The notes under the pieces: model-generated
Databases searched by the model: none
What the model saw: the letters and a program-made list of their open reading frames with translations, nothing else
Told to the model about the DNA's origin: nothing
Assembly: GCA_024195585.1 (NCBI GenBank)
Contig: SWBL01000385.1
Span: 1 to 44,616, forward strand
Direction: 5' to 3'
DNA from: Aureobasidium sp. EXF-3400
Taxonomy: Eukaryota; Ascomycota; Dothideomycetes; Dothideales; Saccotheciaceae
Length of the DNA: 44,616 bases
Translations under genes and position numbers: made by a program
Part shown: positions 1 through 10,303 of the stretch, in pieces
Position numbering within the stretch: position 1 is the first letter of the stretch
How the letters are laid out: the number at the start of each line of letters is the position of its first letter

Positions 1-1025
1 ACGTACGGCCACAGTCAGCTGAAAACTGGGCATCCCGTCCGCTCTGCCATACATAAGCAGTTGAACGGCAGATTAGTACTACGGTGGGTGACCACGTGGC
101 AATCCCTGCTGCTGTACGTTTTGTTCCTTTTGCTTCTCTTTTGCCAACAACAATTAGTTATTAGTTGTGATGATCTGATTGACTGACGCTACGGAAAATC
201 TTCAGATAACTCGGACCCAATTGAGTACCTACCGCCAAAACTGATCTTCTTATTGCTGTTCCATGACAACTATTGTGGAACTTGGACGCTAGTAACTTTG
301 TTCGATCATCTCCATGGCTTGGCCTGTCGTTTTCTTGTTTGTGAAAAAGGAAGACCTTGTCCAAGGCTATGTCTTGCAATACACTCAAAACATCGTATGA
401 TCTCGAGATGCTCCTCAGAACCTATTTAATGCTCACATGAGACAAAGTTTTGAGAGAATGCTCACTTGGATAATGACGACATGTTTGATTGCCATGTTCT
501 TTGAGCACGTTCAGAGCAAAGCGCTAGGGAAACTTAGCATTGGCTGGCTTGCAGACCTTGTTGACATCAAGCAGCTTCGGTTCTACAGCTGTACTCCAGT
601 ACATGCCTTGTGCTCGTAGCTTCTGGCACCATCTTGCTATTGTTACAACAATTCGAAGCACAATTACTGCTCAATAGTGAATTATATCGTCTTCTAGCTA
701 TTGAGCATATTCAAACTTTGTCGTGAGATCAGCTATAAAGTCACCATCCACTTCCTCCTACATTTTTTCTACCATCGCATCATCTTCCTATATACGGAGC
801 GGGTCTCCATCGCACCTGTTACTGCTTCCCATCCCCTCGCCATCGGAGCTGGCCTCTGCATTCGCAATCTCTTCCTATTCTTCCATCACCGATGCTGGTC
901 ATCTCTGGTTCCGGTTGACCGTCATCTGTGGCTGCACCGCGGTCCAACCGGCCAACTGCTTGCTTACGCATCTTTGACCTGTTTCGTCTACTTCTCAGTC
1001 CTGTTCACGCTATATAGCGTCAGTC
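1..1025. other. Left-end stretch without a recognisable gene
   Basis: Both strands hold only short open frames with no recognisable domain or splice-consistent extension. The sequence just before 1026 is probably the promoter and 5' leader of the BTB-type gene that follows. I see no repeat, RNA gene or mobile-element remnant. Confidence 0.5.
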
Positions 1026-2103
1026 ATGTTCGACATGGCTAGGTAAGTCCCTTCCAACTTCAGCACTATGCTAGAACTGACAACCATTGCTTTAGTCAAC
1101 ACAGCATTGTTACTGTGCTCATCGAGATTCAGGAAGGCATCACGATCCATACATTCCGTTTTCACAAGGAGTTGCTTTGTTCGTTGTCTCCCTTCTTCCA
1201 AAAGGCGTTCCAAGCGACCACGACCCACGTCGCTACCACGAGGCGTAGCAGGTCATCTGCCTGTAACACATCATCAACTACTGCACACACAAGCCCGGGC
1301 ACAACAGCTTCTCTGAATGCATGCACAAAGGTCCCCACTGACGAATGACTGTATTGGAAGCAGGCATGCTTTTAGTCTCGGAGCGGAGGAGACTCAGGAG
1401 AGTCTTCCAGTTTCTGATATATCTTCAGATCCGATTGCGCACAGAAGCTCAATCCAGCACAGGTTATATGTCCCGGACATCGAGGATGACTTCCAGGCGA
1501 GGTACGACGATGTTCCCACTGAGCAAGAGCCCGACATGGTACAATCTCTTATAGTCGACCCTCGCTTGTTTGAATCGACTCCTGCTCTTCGTGATCAAAG
1601 TCGAAGACAGCTGAAATACGACGTCTTCCACACCGACATCAAGGACAAGTCCACGCTAGAGTACTCTCAGCGTACTGAAGACGGTACCACCGAGAAGTTG
1701 ACAGTAACTTTTGACGACAGTCGCGTCTGGCTGATGTATGAACTTGTTCAGCGCAGAGGCACACGACGACTTTGTCTTCCGCGTCGGCTTGACTTTGATG
1801 GACATGGAGCATAACCCATTCGAAGGGTACTCCATACCTCCGCATCTTCGCGAGAGTTTTCAGAGGATTGAGCAGGAGAATGGCACCGATGTGATTGTCA
1901 ACAGCTCATCTCTTGAACGAAACGCGGACCGCGCCTTCGGAGAACCTGAAGAAGACGATGTCGACTCGGAGATGCCCCAAAAGATAAGGGAATGGCTCGA
2001 TGTTGGCTTTAGCAGCAGCAACGGTTCGGAGGTCGGATCAGCACCCGATCCTCTTGCTCATTTTGGTACCGACCGCGAAAAGGTCTTCACAGTCTACACG
2101 TGA
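1026..2103 (+). pseudogene. BTB/POZ-domain gene, apparently broken or incompletely resolved
   Basis: A start at 1026 gives MFDMA, then a good intron (1043-1095, GTAAGT...TTTAG). The next exon reads like the first half of a BTB/POZ fold: a VTVLIEI strand, then HTFRFHKELLCSLSPFFQKAF, the typical 'vHk-LLcs-SpfFk-aF' signature. BTB proteins dimerise and often serve as cullin-3 adaptors or transcription cofactors. After that the frame becomes Ser/Thr-rich and stops at 1346-1348, without the second half of the fold. Two further open stretches lie in other frames, 1317-1814 and 1738-2103 (the latter acidic, ending in FTVYT). They overlap around 1738-1814 with no plausible intron to join them. Either the gene has decayed through frameshifts, or it has introns I could not place. 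The downstream frames are not recognised and may belong to a different gene. Confidence 0.4.
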
Positions 2104-3121
2104 CAGTCGACTTTCGCCTCGGCAAGCAAGCTTACAACAACCTGAGCTTATTCATGATAGCAACTCTCCAGTGACTACAACCGGTTTTTGTGTACTATAG
2201 CATATTATTGGAAGGAGGCCCTGGAACAGCCCTTACAGGAACCTCAACCAGGTTTCTAGCATGGAGAGACATTTGCCCCTGACAGCCGCATCTTCTTCTG
2301 CCGCGCAGCATGCCAAACAGTACGACTATCTCTTCACATACACGAATACACAACAGAGACACCACCATGAAAAAAAAAGCTGGTAAACCACTGTCATCTC
2401 TAATTCTTCTCCTTAAACCATTGCCTGGAGGTTTCTCAAAATTGGACTCATTGGTACCTGCTTCTTGCATCAGTTTTGTCTTTTGTCTTCCATTGCTTCG
2501 ATAGCAAAGCTTCAATCTCAACTCTCCTTTTACCCTACTTCTATGTAACATTTCTTCCATCTGAAGTGAACTCGTGGTCAATGTGCGTTGTAACTCTGTT
2601 GTTGTGCCATTGATCCAAATAGCCAGAATGTTCGTTGATGGCGCTATGAGTCGTACTATGATTCCAATGTACCAATGGATCAGTTGTGTGAGTGTAGTTC
2701 GTACTCTAGCTTGAGACTACCTTCAGACCCATCTCCGACTGGAATCCGACAGGTTGGGGTCATCAAAATATGCTTGAGGCAATCGCAGGTGACGAACTTC
2801 AGGGTTTTTCTTGGGAAGGAGTTGTTTTCGGCAAGAAAGGAAAGAGCAACTAAGGCAGTTGAACTTTGCAACCAGCAAGCCCATTTTTGTTGATCGCCCC
2901 TACTTGGAAAAGCTCGACAACCACGTTGCTGTTTGTGCTGTAATACGCGACAATCAGATTTAGATGGTTACACTCTCGTGGATCAGAAAATGTAATCATT
3001 GATATTTGGTATAATACTTTTGATTCTATGCAATACAATATCTCACGACAATTTGCTTTATCCAGTTCTTTCTCTTACACCCCGTTCGCACCATTTTTGG
3101 TTCAACGCTACAAACGGGAAA
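2104..3121. other. Intergenic, no gene seen
   Basis: About 1 kb of AT-richer sequence between the BTB remnant and the 3' end of the transporter gene. Only short, unconserved open frames occur. It probably contains 3' untranslated sequence of both neighbours. Confidence 0.5.
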
Positions 3122-4893
3122 TCACGACATCTCAAGATTCGAACTCTCGGCCCATTCGTTATCGTCCTTCTTCGACCGAACACAGTCCCTTGGAATTCTA
3201 ACACAAGCAGCTGTGACCGCAAGTCCAACTGCAGCACTAGCAGCAGCAAACAGATAGCAATTGCGGTGACCGCGAAGTCTGTCATCGACACTGGGATCTT
3301 TGCCCTCTGTTGCCGTCTGGATCACCTGTGTAATGGCAAGAGAGAAAGCAATACCAAGATTGACAGTCGTGCTGTTGACAGCTCCAGCAAGACCCTGCCA
3401 TTTCAGTGGAGACAGGCTCGACAAGACGAGATTGGCAATGTTGTAAGTTATGTCGACGCCCACTGTCGCGCAGACCATGGCTGGGAATACAAATGGCCAG
3501 TAGCCCATTGAAGTGCTTCCGAGAGCTAGCAAGAGCGGAGCTGCTACCCAAGCCACGCCAGAGATGACCAGAGTCCATGTTGGCGAGCCATGGTGTATCA
3601 GACGGCCGCTGACAAGGCCGCAGAGAATGCCACCAACGGCCAAAGGTGCGCACCACCATGCCATTCTGATACCAGTAACGCCGTATGCCAGCGTGAGGTG
3701 GCTGGTGGTCGTGAAAAGCCATGTGCCAAAACTGCCGTAGAAGAACACACATGCAGTCATTAGTGGTAAAACACATGTTGGTTCGAAGAACTTCTTTGGC
3801 AGCAATGGACACTTCGCCCACCAGAGCTCGACGTAAAGCGCGAGTGCGAGACATATAATGCCGATGATAAATGGAACCAAGATGCCTGGAGTCTTCCATG
3901 CGTTGAGCGAGCCAGAACTAGCAGCCAGTGCATATGCAACCAAGATCAGACCAGAAGTGATAGTGACGGTTCCACTCCAATCCATGGTGAGGTTCAGTTG
4001 CTGTCTGTCCGCGCGATCCGATGGCACAGAAACGTAAGCAGAGACCAATGCCACAAATGACATTATAGCCGCGATCCAGAACCACCAGTTCCATTTGTCG
4101 GCCGGAAGTGCAGCAGCGACCAGAATGCCAACAAAGAATCCAAGAGGCGAGCAAGCTGCATAAATACCCAGAACGAGGTTCTTTCGAGGACCGTTCGGAT
4201 AGATGGCGCCGAACAAGGCAAAGCTGCTAGGTGTATATGCGGCGATGGCCAAGCCTTGCATAGCTCGACAGATGTCCACGACTATCAGACTGCTACTGAA
4301 TCCAGCAATGACCGACCAGATGCACAACCAGAGCACGGCGATCATGAAAACTGGATAGCCTCCATACATGTCTGACAGACGTGCTGTAAAGCACAAAGTC
4401 GAGCAAAGCACGAGCGAAAGCACAGTCGCTGGCCAAAAGTCTGAAGTTACGTCGTCTGTGAAGCGTGAAAGTAGCTCTGGGAGCACTACTGCAAATCCCG
4501 AGATCATGTATTCCTATTTCATGTCAGTAATGGTTAAGACGCTGTTGAGAAGGAGCTGCTTACTGCTAGGAGTTGTGTCAAGCCCATGCTAAAACAGAAG
4601 GCCACTTCGGCCGCAGTTGATCGGAACCTTCGGTTGTTTGTGATACTGGCAGCATATTCTGACGAGTTGATTTCTGATGTGGTCACCGAGGCTTCCTTCC
4701 CTTGTTTAATTGCCGCCTTGTACTCGAGAATGCTTTCCAGACTTGACAGTCTCCATGCAGAAGGATATCTGGTGACGGGTGGCCGTCTTGGAGACAAAAC
4801 TGGAGTCGAAGGTGGTGTCAGAGGTACGTCGATGTTAGGTGTGTCGTTTGTAGTGTCCATGTCGAACATATGTTGTGCGTTGTCTGAGATCAT
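3122..4893 (-). CDS. MFS multidrug-type transporter (DHA2 / Atr1-like)
   Basis: Two exons, 4893-4564 and 4513-3122, separated by a 50-nt intron (4563-4514, GTAAGC...ATAG, phase 0), give 573 residues. The first ~95 residues are a polar cytosolic tail with Pro/Thr/Ser-rich runs. Hydrophobic helices follow, in number compatible with the 14-helix DHA2 (drug:H+ antiporter 2) group. The LSDMYGG segment after the second helix fits the MFS cytoplasmic loop motif, and ACSPLGFFVGILVA fits antiporter motif C in helix 5. The resemblance is to fungal aminotriazole-resistance (Atr1/Amf1-like) transporters, which sit in the plasma membrane and export small molecules or move ammonium or boron compounds. The substrate cannot be read from sequence. 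The gene stands alone, with no biosynthetic genes beside it, so there is no support for a metabolite-cluster role. The ATG at 4893 is the first in the frame and the splice phase is exact. Confidence 0.88.
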
Positions 4894-5996
4894 ACTGCTA
4901 CCTTCTTTAAATGTGAGGAAGGAGAACCTGAAAGAAAAACGCCGCTTTAATAAGACAGATTCACGAAAGAGTCTTTAGGATGACTCTTGTCGAAGCTGAC
5001 TCTTGCCACAGAAAAAGAGCTCAAACAGCAGAATTGTAGGACATTTCTTCAATTATGACTGGTTCTTGAGGTGGTTTTCTGGAATGAACTCTGACAGAAA
5101 ATAGAACGACCATCTCTGGAGCCAATACTCTCAAAAGATGAACGGAGATGAGGTCCAAAATGAGACAATGGTTAGCATCAGGGAAAGACCTTGCGCCCAC
5201 GTTACTTTTAGCAGCTACAGCTACAACAAACAGTCTCATAGCAGGGTACCTAAATGCTTACCAGCCAGAACCTACTACAGCTGCATGGCGGCTAAGACAC
5301 ACGCTTCCAAGACAGGACTGCTATACAGCCATGATGCCGCAGGCTGTGTCTGTGTTTGCACAACGATGCTCCAGTTCGCAAACCGTCGTTGATTGTAGTT
5401 AGACCAAAACCTACGCATGGGTAGGGCTGATGACAGTTGTTTTTTGGGACCACGGACTATTTGGGGTATAGGTGCATATAAACGTGAGCGAGCTGTACAT
5501 GATGGCGTATCTTGGCGATCGACTGGGCAGTCCTTGTTTGCTGTCCAGCCAGCCACGCTGCAACAAGTCAGAGTGACTTGGTAGCTGGGACAGCCCATGT
5601 AGCATGTTTTGATCTACTGTATTGCTTTATAACACCATCCCTTACATTGTGAAGAGGGTGTGGTGACTGGTCAAGCTGGGTAAGAGCTGGCTGGCCGCCA
5701 CCACAAGAGACGTGTCGCTGGCAACAGATGTGATTGAAGAAGGACGGTGCGTGGGTGTGCGAGAGTTTGCGTGGAAAGAAAAGGCGGAGATGATCAGCCC
5801 CGCGCGGGTCCTTGCCGCAACTCTATTGTCATCAAACATCTCCTTTCTCTGGACCAGCTCGGCTTCCAGCACGTGGTGTTGTTGATACGTACCTTCCTTC
5901 CAGCTGCGACCGCCGATACAGTCCTCCAGCTGAATATCCTGGAGCTAATATTAACGGTGGGGTGCCGTCGCGACAAACACAAAAACGTCACTAGTC
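4894..5996. other. Divergent intergenic region, no gene seen
   Basis: About 1.1 kb between the divergent MFS transporter and ALG3 genes. Open frames on both strands are short, Cys/Ser/Arg-rich and unlike known proteins. The reading frame that runs into ALG3 is open back to about 5747 but is not conserved there, so this part is taken as promoter and 5' leader. Confidence 0.5.
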
Positions 5997-7409
5997 ATGG
6001 ACGTCTTCCAGAAGTGTTTGGCTATTGCCAAGGACCCGTGGCATACCAGATGGATATGCCCTTTACTACTGCTAGCCGATTCAGGCCTCACTGCCTTGAT
6101 CGTGTGGAAGGTACCATGTATGCAAATCCGCCGCAGCAAACACAGCTCAACTCAAATTCTGATGCTCTGAAATTAGACACCGAGATCGATTGGACAGCAT
6201 ATGTGGAACAGGTCACACAATATCTTGCTGGAGAGCGCGACTATACCAAGATCCAAGGAGGTACCGGGCCTTTGGTCTACCCTGCCGCTCATGTCTACAT
6301 CTACCAGATGCTATATCGGTTCACCGATCGAGGAACCAATATCCCGTTTGCACAGATCATCTTTGGCGTCCTCTATCTCATGACGCTTGCTGTAGTTATG
6401 GCATGCTACCGCAATGCAAAGGTCCGTCGGAGTCCCAACAAGGTTTGGGCATGATCACTGATGCGAGAGACAGATACCACCATACGTGTTTCCAATGCTC
6501 ATCTTGTCCAAGCGCATGCATTCAATCTTCACGCTGCGTTTGTTCAATGATTGCTTCGCCGTCTTCTTTTTCTTCTTGGCCATCTACTGCTACCAGAAGC
6601 GGTGGTGGATCGCTGGATCGGTGATCTACTCGATTGGGCTAGGAGTCAAGATGAGTCTATTGCTTGCATTGCCTTCTGTTGGAATTGTGCTTATGCAAGC
6701 AATTGGTGCAAGTGATGCAATTGGCCATGCTTCACTGATTGTCTTGATACAGGTTTGTGCTTAACATAGCATCGCAAAGCCGTGTACTAACCAGACACAG
6801 GTTCTACTCTCATTACCGTTCACGCTACACAACCCACAGGGCTATCTCTCACGAGCATTCGAGTTCACGAGACAGTTCTTCTTCAAGTGGACAGTAAACT
6901 GGCGTTTTGTCGGAGAGGAAACGTTCCTCTCGAAGCAATTTGCATTGACATTGCTGGCTGTTCATGTTTCTTTACTTTTCCTGTTTGCCACGACCCGCTG
7001 GCTGAAGCCTTCAAGGCAATCACTCCCAGAAGTCATCGGCTCAATCTTCAACCCTCCGTCGAAAGCGCAGCAAGCACAGATCTCGGCGAGAGTGACACCA
7101 AGATTCATCCTGACGACTGTTCTCTCGGCCAATGCGATCGGCATGCTATGTGCAAGATCGCTGCACTACCAGTTCTATTCTTGGATCGTGTGGGCGACTC
7201 CTGCTCTTCTCTGGCGTGCGGGCTACCACCCAATCCTTCAGTATGCCTTGTGGGGAGCGCAAGAGTACGCTTGGAACGTCTTTCCCAGCACTAACTTCAG
7301 CTCGATGGTTGTGGTGCAGGTTCTTGCGGCGATGGTAGTAGGTGTGTGGTATGGAACAAGAAACGAGGCCGTCGATAGTGTGGCGGAGAAGCACCAGCAT
7401 GTAGAGTAG
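5997..7409 (+). CDS. ALG3: Dol-P-Man:Man5GlcNAc2-PP-dolichol alpha-1,3-mannosyltransferase
   Basis: Four exons (5997-6117, 6177-6421, 6474-6752, 6801-7409) encode 417 residues. Alg3 (GT58) works in the ER membrane: it takes mannose from dolichol-phosphate-mannose and adds the first lumenal alpha-1,3 mannose to the Man5 lipid-linked N-glycan precursor. Family signatures are clear once spliced: YTEIDW and the following YLAGERDY, then [10 protein letters not shown] near the start, LSKRMHSIF and LRLFND in the middle, and [10 protein letters not shown] further on. Many hydrophobic helices are present. The short introns have proper donors (GTATGC, GTCCGT, GTTTGT) and the last one has a TACTAAC branch site at 6785. 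The intron 1 junction rebuilds the conserved Pro-Tyr before TEIDW, which fixes both exon ends. The gene ends only 26 nt from the stop of the opposing EIF1AD-like gene. Confidence 0.95.
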
Positions 7410-7435
7410 TGTCGGACAAGGATAAATAGTGTAGC

Positions 7436-7904
7436 TCACTCGTCCTCGGAGTCGGAAGGAGGCATCTTGCCAACATTGGACTCTTCCTCATCCGAGTCGT
7501 CTTCATCGGCATACGAGATTCTCTGCACAAACTCCTTTGGCCTGTAAATGTGTCAGCGGTTGCCTCGCGTATGTCCAAGACCCAGCAACGTACCAGTACT
7601 TCTCCTTGCGCCATTCCTTCTCATTTCTAACAATGTTGATGATCTCGCCGTCCAGCTTGTTCTCGCGCTCATTCATAGCGCCTGTATCGACAAGCACAAA
7701 GCCACCTCGCTTGATCCAGATGGTGGAGCGGAAACGAGCAGGTAGTTCGACCAAAAGCACCTTTGTGTCTGGCAGTTCGACACGGTAGAGGTTGTTTCCA
7801 GCGGCTTGTTGGACACGAGCGACGGATTGTGTTTCAGTGAGGGATGCAGGAGGTGTCATGGTTTCTTCGGCCGTAGCCTGCAGGTTGCGTCTGGGCTTGG
7901 GCAT
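7436..7904 (-). CDS. EIF1AD-like S1-fold RNA-binding protein
   Basis: Two exons, 7904-7594 and 7541-7436, joined across a 52-nt intron (GTACGT...TACAG; the split codon rebuilds Trp in KYWPKEF), encode 138 residues. The start MPKPRRNLQ and the pattern VARVQQAAGNNLYRVELP, then ARFRSTIWIKRGGFVLVD, match the eukaryotic EIF1AD family, relatives of translation factor eIF1A with a single S1-like OB fold (about residues 25-100). The C-terminus is very acidic (ADEDDSDEEESN), as in the family. The human protein is nuclear and linked to late 40S subunit maturation; that function is carried over by homology only. The stop lies 26 nt from the ALG3 stop, so the two 3' ends must overlap as transcripts. Confidence 0.88.
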
Positions 7905-8169
7905 GATTGCGACTTGTCGGTTGGCGAGGTTGATGTTGTCCGGTGGTTGCTGCGATAAATATTTTGTCTGGACCGCGGCTGCTCACTTTGATGGGCATCG
8001 CTTTGCTCTCGCTTGCAAAATTCTTGGGAGCCGGAGCGACTTCCGTCACAACCAACTAAGACAAGATGGATATAGACGATAGAAGACTTGTCTTCAAGGA
8101 GTTTTTGCCATTGTTTCATTGAAGCTAGTCTGTATAAGCGTGGTCCACCTCCCATCACAAAGCACGCTC

Positions 8170-9809
8170 CTAGTCGTACTCATCATAGGAGTATGATTGT
8201 CTTTGTGTCAAGCACCATTCCTCACTTGCCAGTCCACTGTTCTTTCTCATCTCTAGCCCCTTCTGATCTTTGCAATGGTCGCAAGCATAGTTGCACGGTA
8301 CCACGGTCTTGTCTCCAAAGTACTCGGCTATCATCTTGTGTCGGCATACACTCGTAGCCTCGCAGTATTTCGTCAAGTACAGCAAAGAGTTGGCGCGTCC
8401 ATTGCTGTCAGGATGCGTGTTCATGTTGTCGTATTCGTGGTTGTTGCGGCCTCTGCCCATCTCTTGTCGCATTTTCTGCTCTTGAGCCCTGGCCAGCATG
8501 TTTGCGCCACGGTCCCGATCTTCGCGGGAGTAGTAGACGATACAGACTGAGGCCTTCCCATCTCTGCCTGCACGCCCTGCTTCTTGATAGTATCCTTCGA
8601 AGGATTTTGCAATCTGCCAGTGCACAACAAAACGAACGTTCTCCTTGTCAATGCCCATGCCAAAAGCTGTGGTCGCAACAATGACATCGTAGCCGTCTCG
8701 GTTGGCTACCCAGCCCGATAGATGATCGTCTTTTTGCTCGTTCGTCAGACCGGCGTGATAGGGCTTTGCGCCGATACCATCGTTGGTCAAACGCTCGGCC
8801 AAAATCTCGCAATCTCGCCGATAAAGGGTGTAGATGATGCCTGGCACATTCGTCGGTCGTTCGTTTCGAGCTGCCAATTCCGCTGCCCGCTCTGGTCTTT
8901 GGCGTCGAGCATGAGCGGCTTTGATCCATGCGAGGAAGTCGTCGTAGTGGTCTTCTTCGTCTGACTTGTACCGGACTTCGTAGTGCAAGTTTGGTCGGCT
9001 GGTTGTCATGGTGAAGTGTTTGAGATTACGTTTGTCGAGATGCAGAGTGGCAATGATGTCGTCTCGCACTCGCTGTGTTGCAGTAGCAGTACAACAGATC
9101 ATTGGTACATCTGGAAACTCCTTTTTGAAGAAATTGAGTTCTTTGAAACTCGGACGAAAGTCGTGACCCCATTCGGAGATACAGTGTGCTTCATCGATGG
9201 CGATCCGCGAAAGTTCTTTCTGTGCGTGGACTACGCGAAGAACGCGGCGGAAGTGGTCCATGGCGCAGAATTCTGGAGTGACATAAAGAAGCCTGGTCAG
9301 GGGATGGCCAGTTTTGAGGTCGGCCATGATGGCATCGCGGACATGCTTGGAGACAGTGCTATTGATAGTAGCGACCTGAATACTAGCAGCTCGCAGAGCA
9401 GCAACTTGATTGTTCTGTGAGACAGTCAGTGATAACATATGAGAAACAGCGACCATGTGACCTACCATGAGCGCAAGCAGAGGTGAAACGACAATGGTGA
9501 CTGAGATATGTTAGTATCACATGGTACTAGTCGAATTCGAAATGTTACTCACTGCCGATGTCAATACATGCTGGCAACTGAAAACATAAACTCTTGCCGA
9601 ATGAAGTAGCGGCTTGGAGAAAGACATCGTTGCCTTCCAAAGCGGCTTCGATGACTTCGCGTTGCACGGGTCTATATGAGGTATGGTCAGATTGGCTGCA
9701 CCTTCGAGAGGAGATAGGAGATGACGACTTACCTGAACGATGGCTTTCCGAAGACCTGACGAAGAGTAAACTCGAGATCAGGTTTACTCCGTTGCCTTTG
9801 TATAGGCAT
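8170..9809 (-). CDS. RecQ-family ATP-dependent DNA helicase (short form)
   Basis: Four exons (9809-9733, 9671-9553, 9500-9466, 9414-8170) encode 491 residues. RecQ enzymes unwind DNA 3' to 5' and act on recombination and stalled-fork intermediates in the nucleus. Visible motifs: motif I ATSFGKS at about 47-53, DEAH at 151-154 in AIDEAHCISEWGHDFRPS, motif III TATAT at about 186-190, and motif VI QEAGRAGRDGK at about 354-364. A RecQ zinc-binding module follows, with CRHKMIAEYFGD and CNYACDHC (Cys at about 434, 451, 455, 458). The protein ends about 33 residues after the zinc module, so the winged-helix part of RQC and the HRDC domain are absent. This resembles the short RecQ5-type architecture rather than BLM/Sgs1/QDE-3. 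All three introns are 50-61 nt with exact phase. A palindromic ACGCGT element lies about 160 bp upstream. Confidence 0.92.
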
Positions 9810-10303
9810 GTTTGATGGCTGATCGGTTAGATAGTCTGCACGAGAAAGATTGTGGGAGGCGATGGATGACTTCCTCAAGGCTTCAACCAGATGGCAAAAC
9901 AGGCAACACTGAACTGTTGACGAGTGATCGCAACATCCTCAAAAAACTGATGATACGTGATTTTGACGCGTCACAGAGCTTTCTGGGACATCTGTTCTCT
10001 GACGAAGCGAGAGTGGAAGCAAGACAAGCAAAGTTGCGAAGACAGGCAAGAGCAACCTGCGATTCGCGTTTGCGCACGGACGATTCTCTATATGAATACT
10101 TTAGATGTCAAGGTCAGAAGGACGGGAAGGCAGACAGCATTGGAACAATAGCTAAACGGAAAAAAAGCCGGTTTCCGCTATATCGGAAGAGAATGGTCCG
10201 TAATCTTGATCAATCATCTTTGAGAAACTTTTTGATTCTTGAAAAATTCGTTTGTACATGAAGAGATACATTTGGTGTTACAGTCATTCCTGAGGCCTTC
10301 TTT
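9810..10303. other. Intergenic region upstream of RecQ
   Basis: The region holds the RecQ promoter and the 3' side of the PPR gene. A 149-codon frame on the plus strand (9812-10261) is open but basic, without domains, and shows no conservation I recognise. I regard it as chance. The one notable element is the TGACGCGTCA palindrome, listed separately. Confidence 0.5.
9964..9973. promoter_or_regulatory. MCB-like palindrome TGACGCGTCA
   Basis: A perfect 10-bp palindrome contains ACGCGT, the MluI cell-cycle box bound by the fungal MBF (Mbp1-Swi6) complex, which drives G1/S expression of DNA replication and repair genes. It sits about 155-165 bp upstream of the RecQ start codon, a suitable distance and gene class. 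TGACGCGTCA also resembles a CRE/bZIP-like site, so the binding factor is uncertain. There is one copy only. Confidence 0.4.

Noticed and set aside
2195..2581. 128-codon minus-strand frame in the gap before the MFS transporter
   Set aside because: No recognisable family and unnatural composition (clusters of Arg and Cys); no splice-supported extension.
3282..3899. 205-codon frame overlapping the MFS gene on the same strand
   Set aside because: Out-of-frame shadow of the transporter, with no membrane helices.
3122..4893. MFS transporter as part of a secondary-metabolite cluster
   Set aside because: Neighbours are not biosynthetic; no polyketide synthase, NRPS, terpene or tailoring enzyme in the window.
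5747..5996. Upstream extension of the frame entering ALG3 exon 2
   Set aside because: The real first exon is 5997-6117 in a different frame; splicing restores the conserved Pro-Tyr before TEIDW.
9812..10261. 149-codon plus-strand frame upstream of RecQ
   Set aside because: No domain, very basic, overlaps the promoter and start of RecQ; most likely chance.
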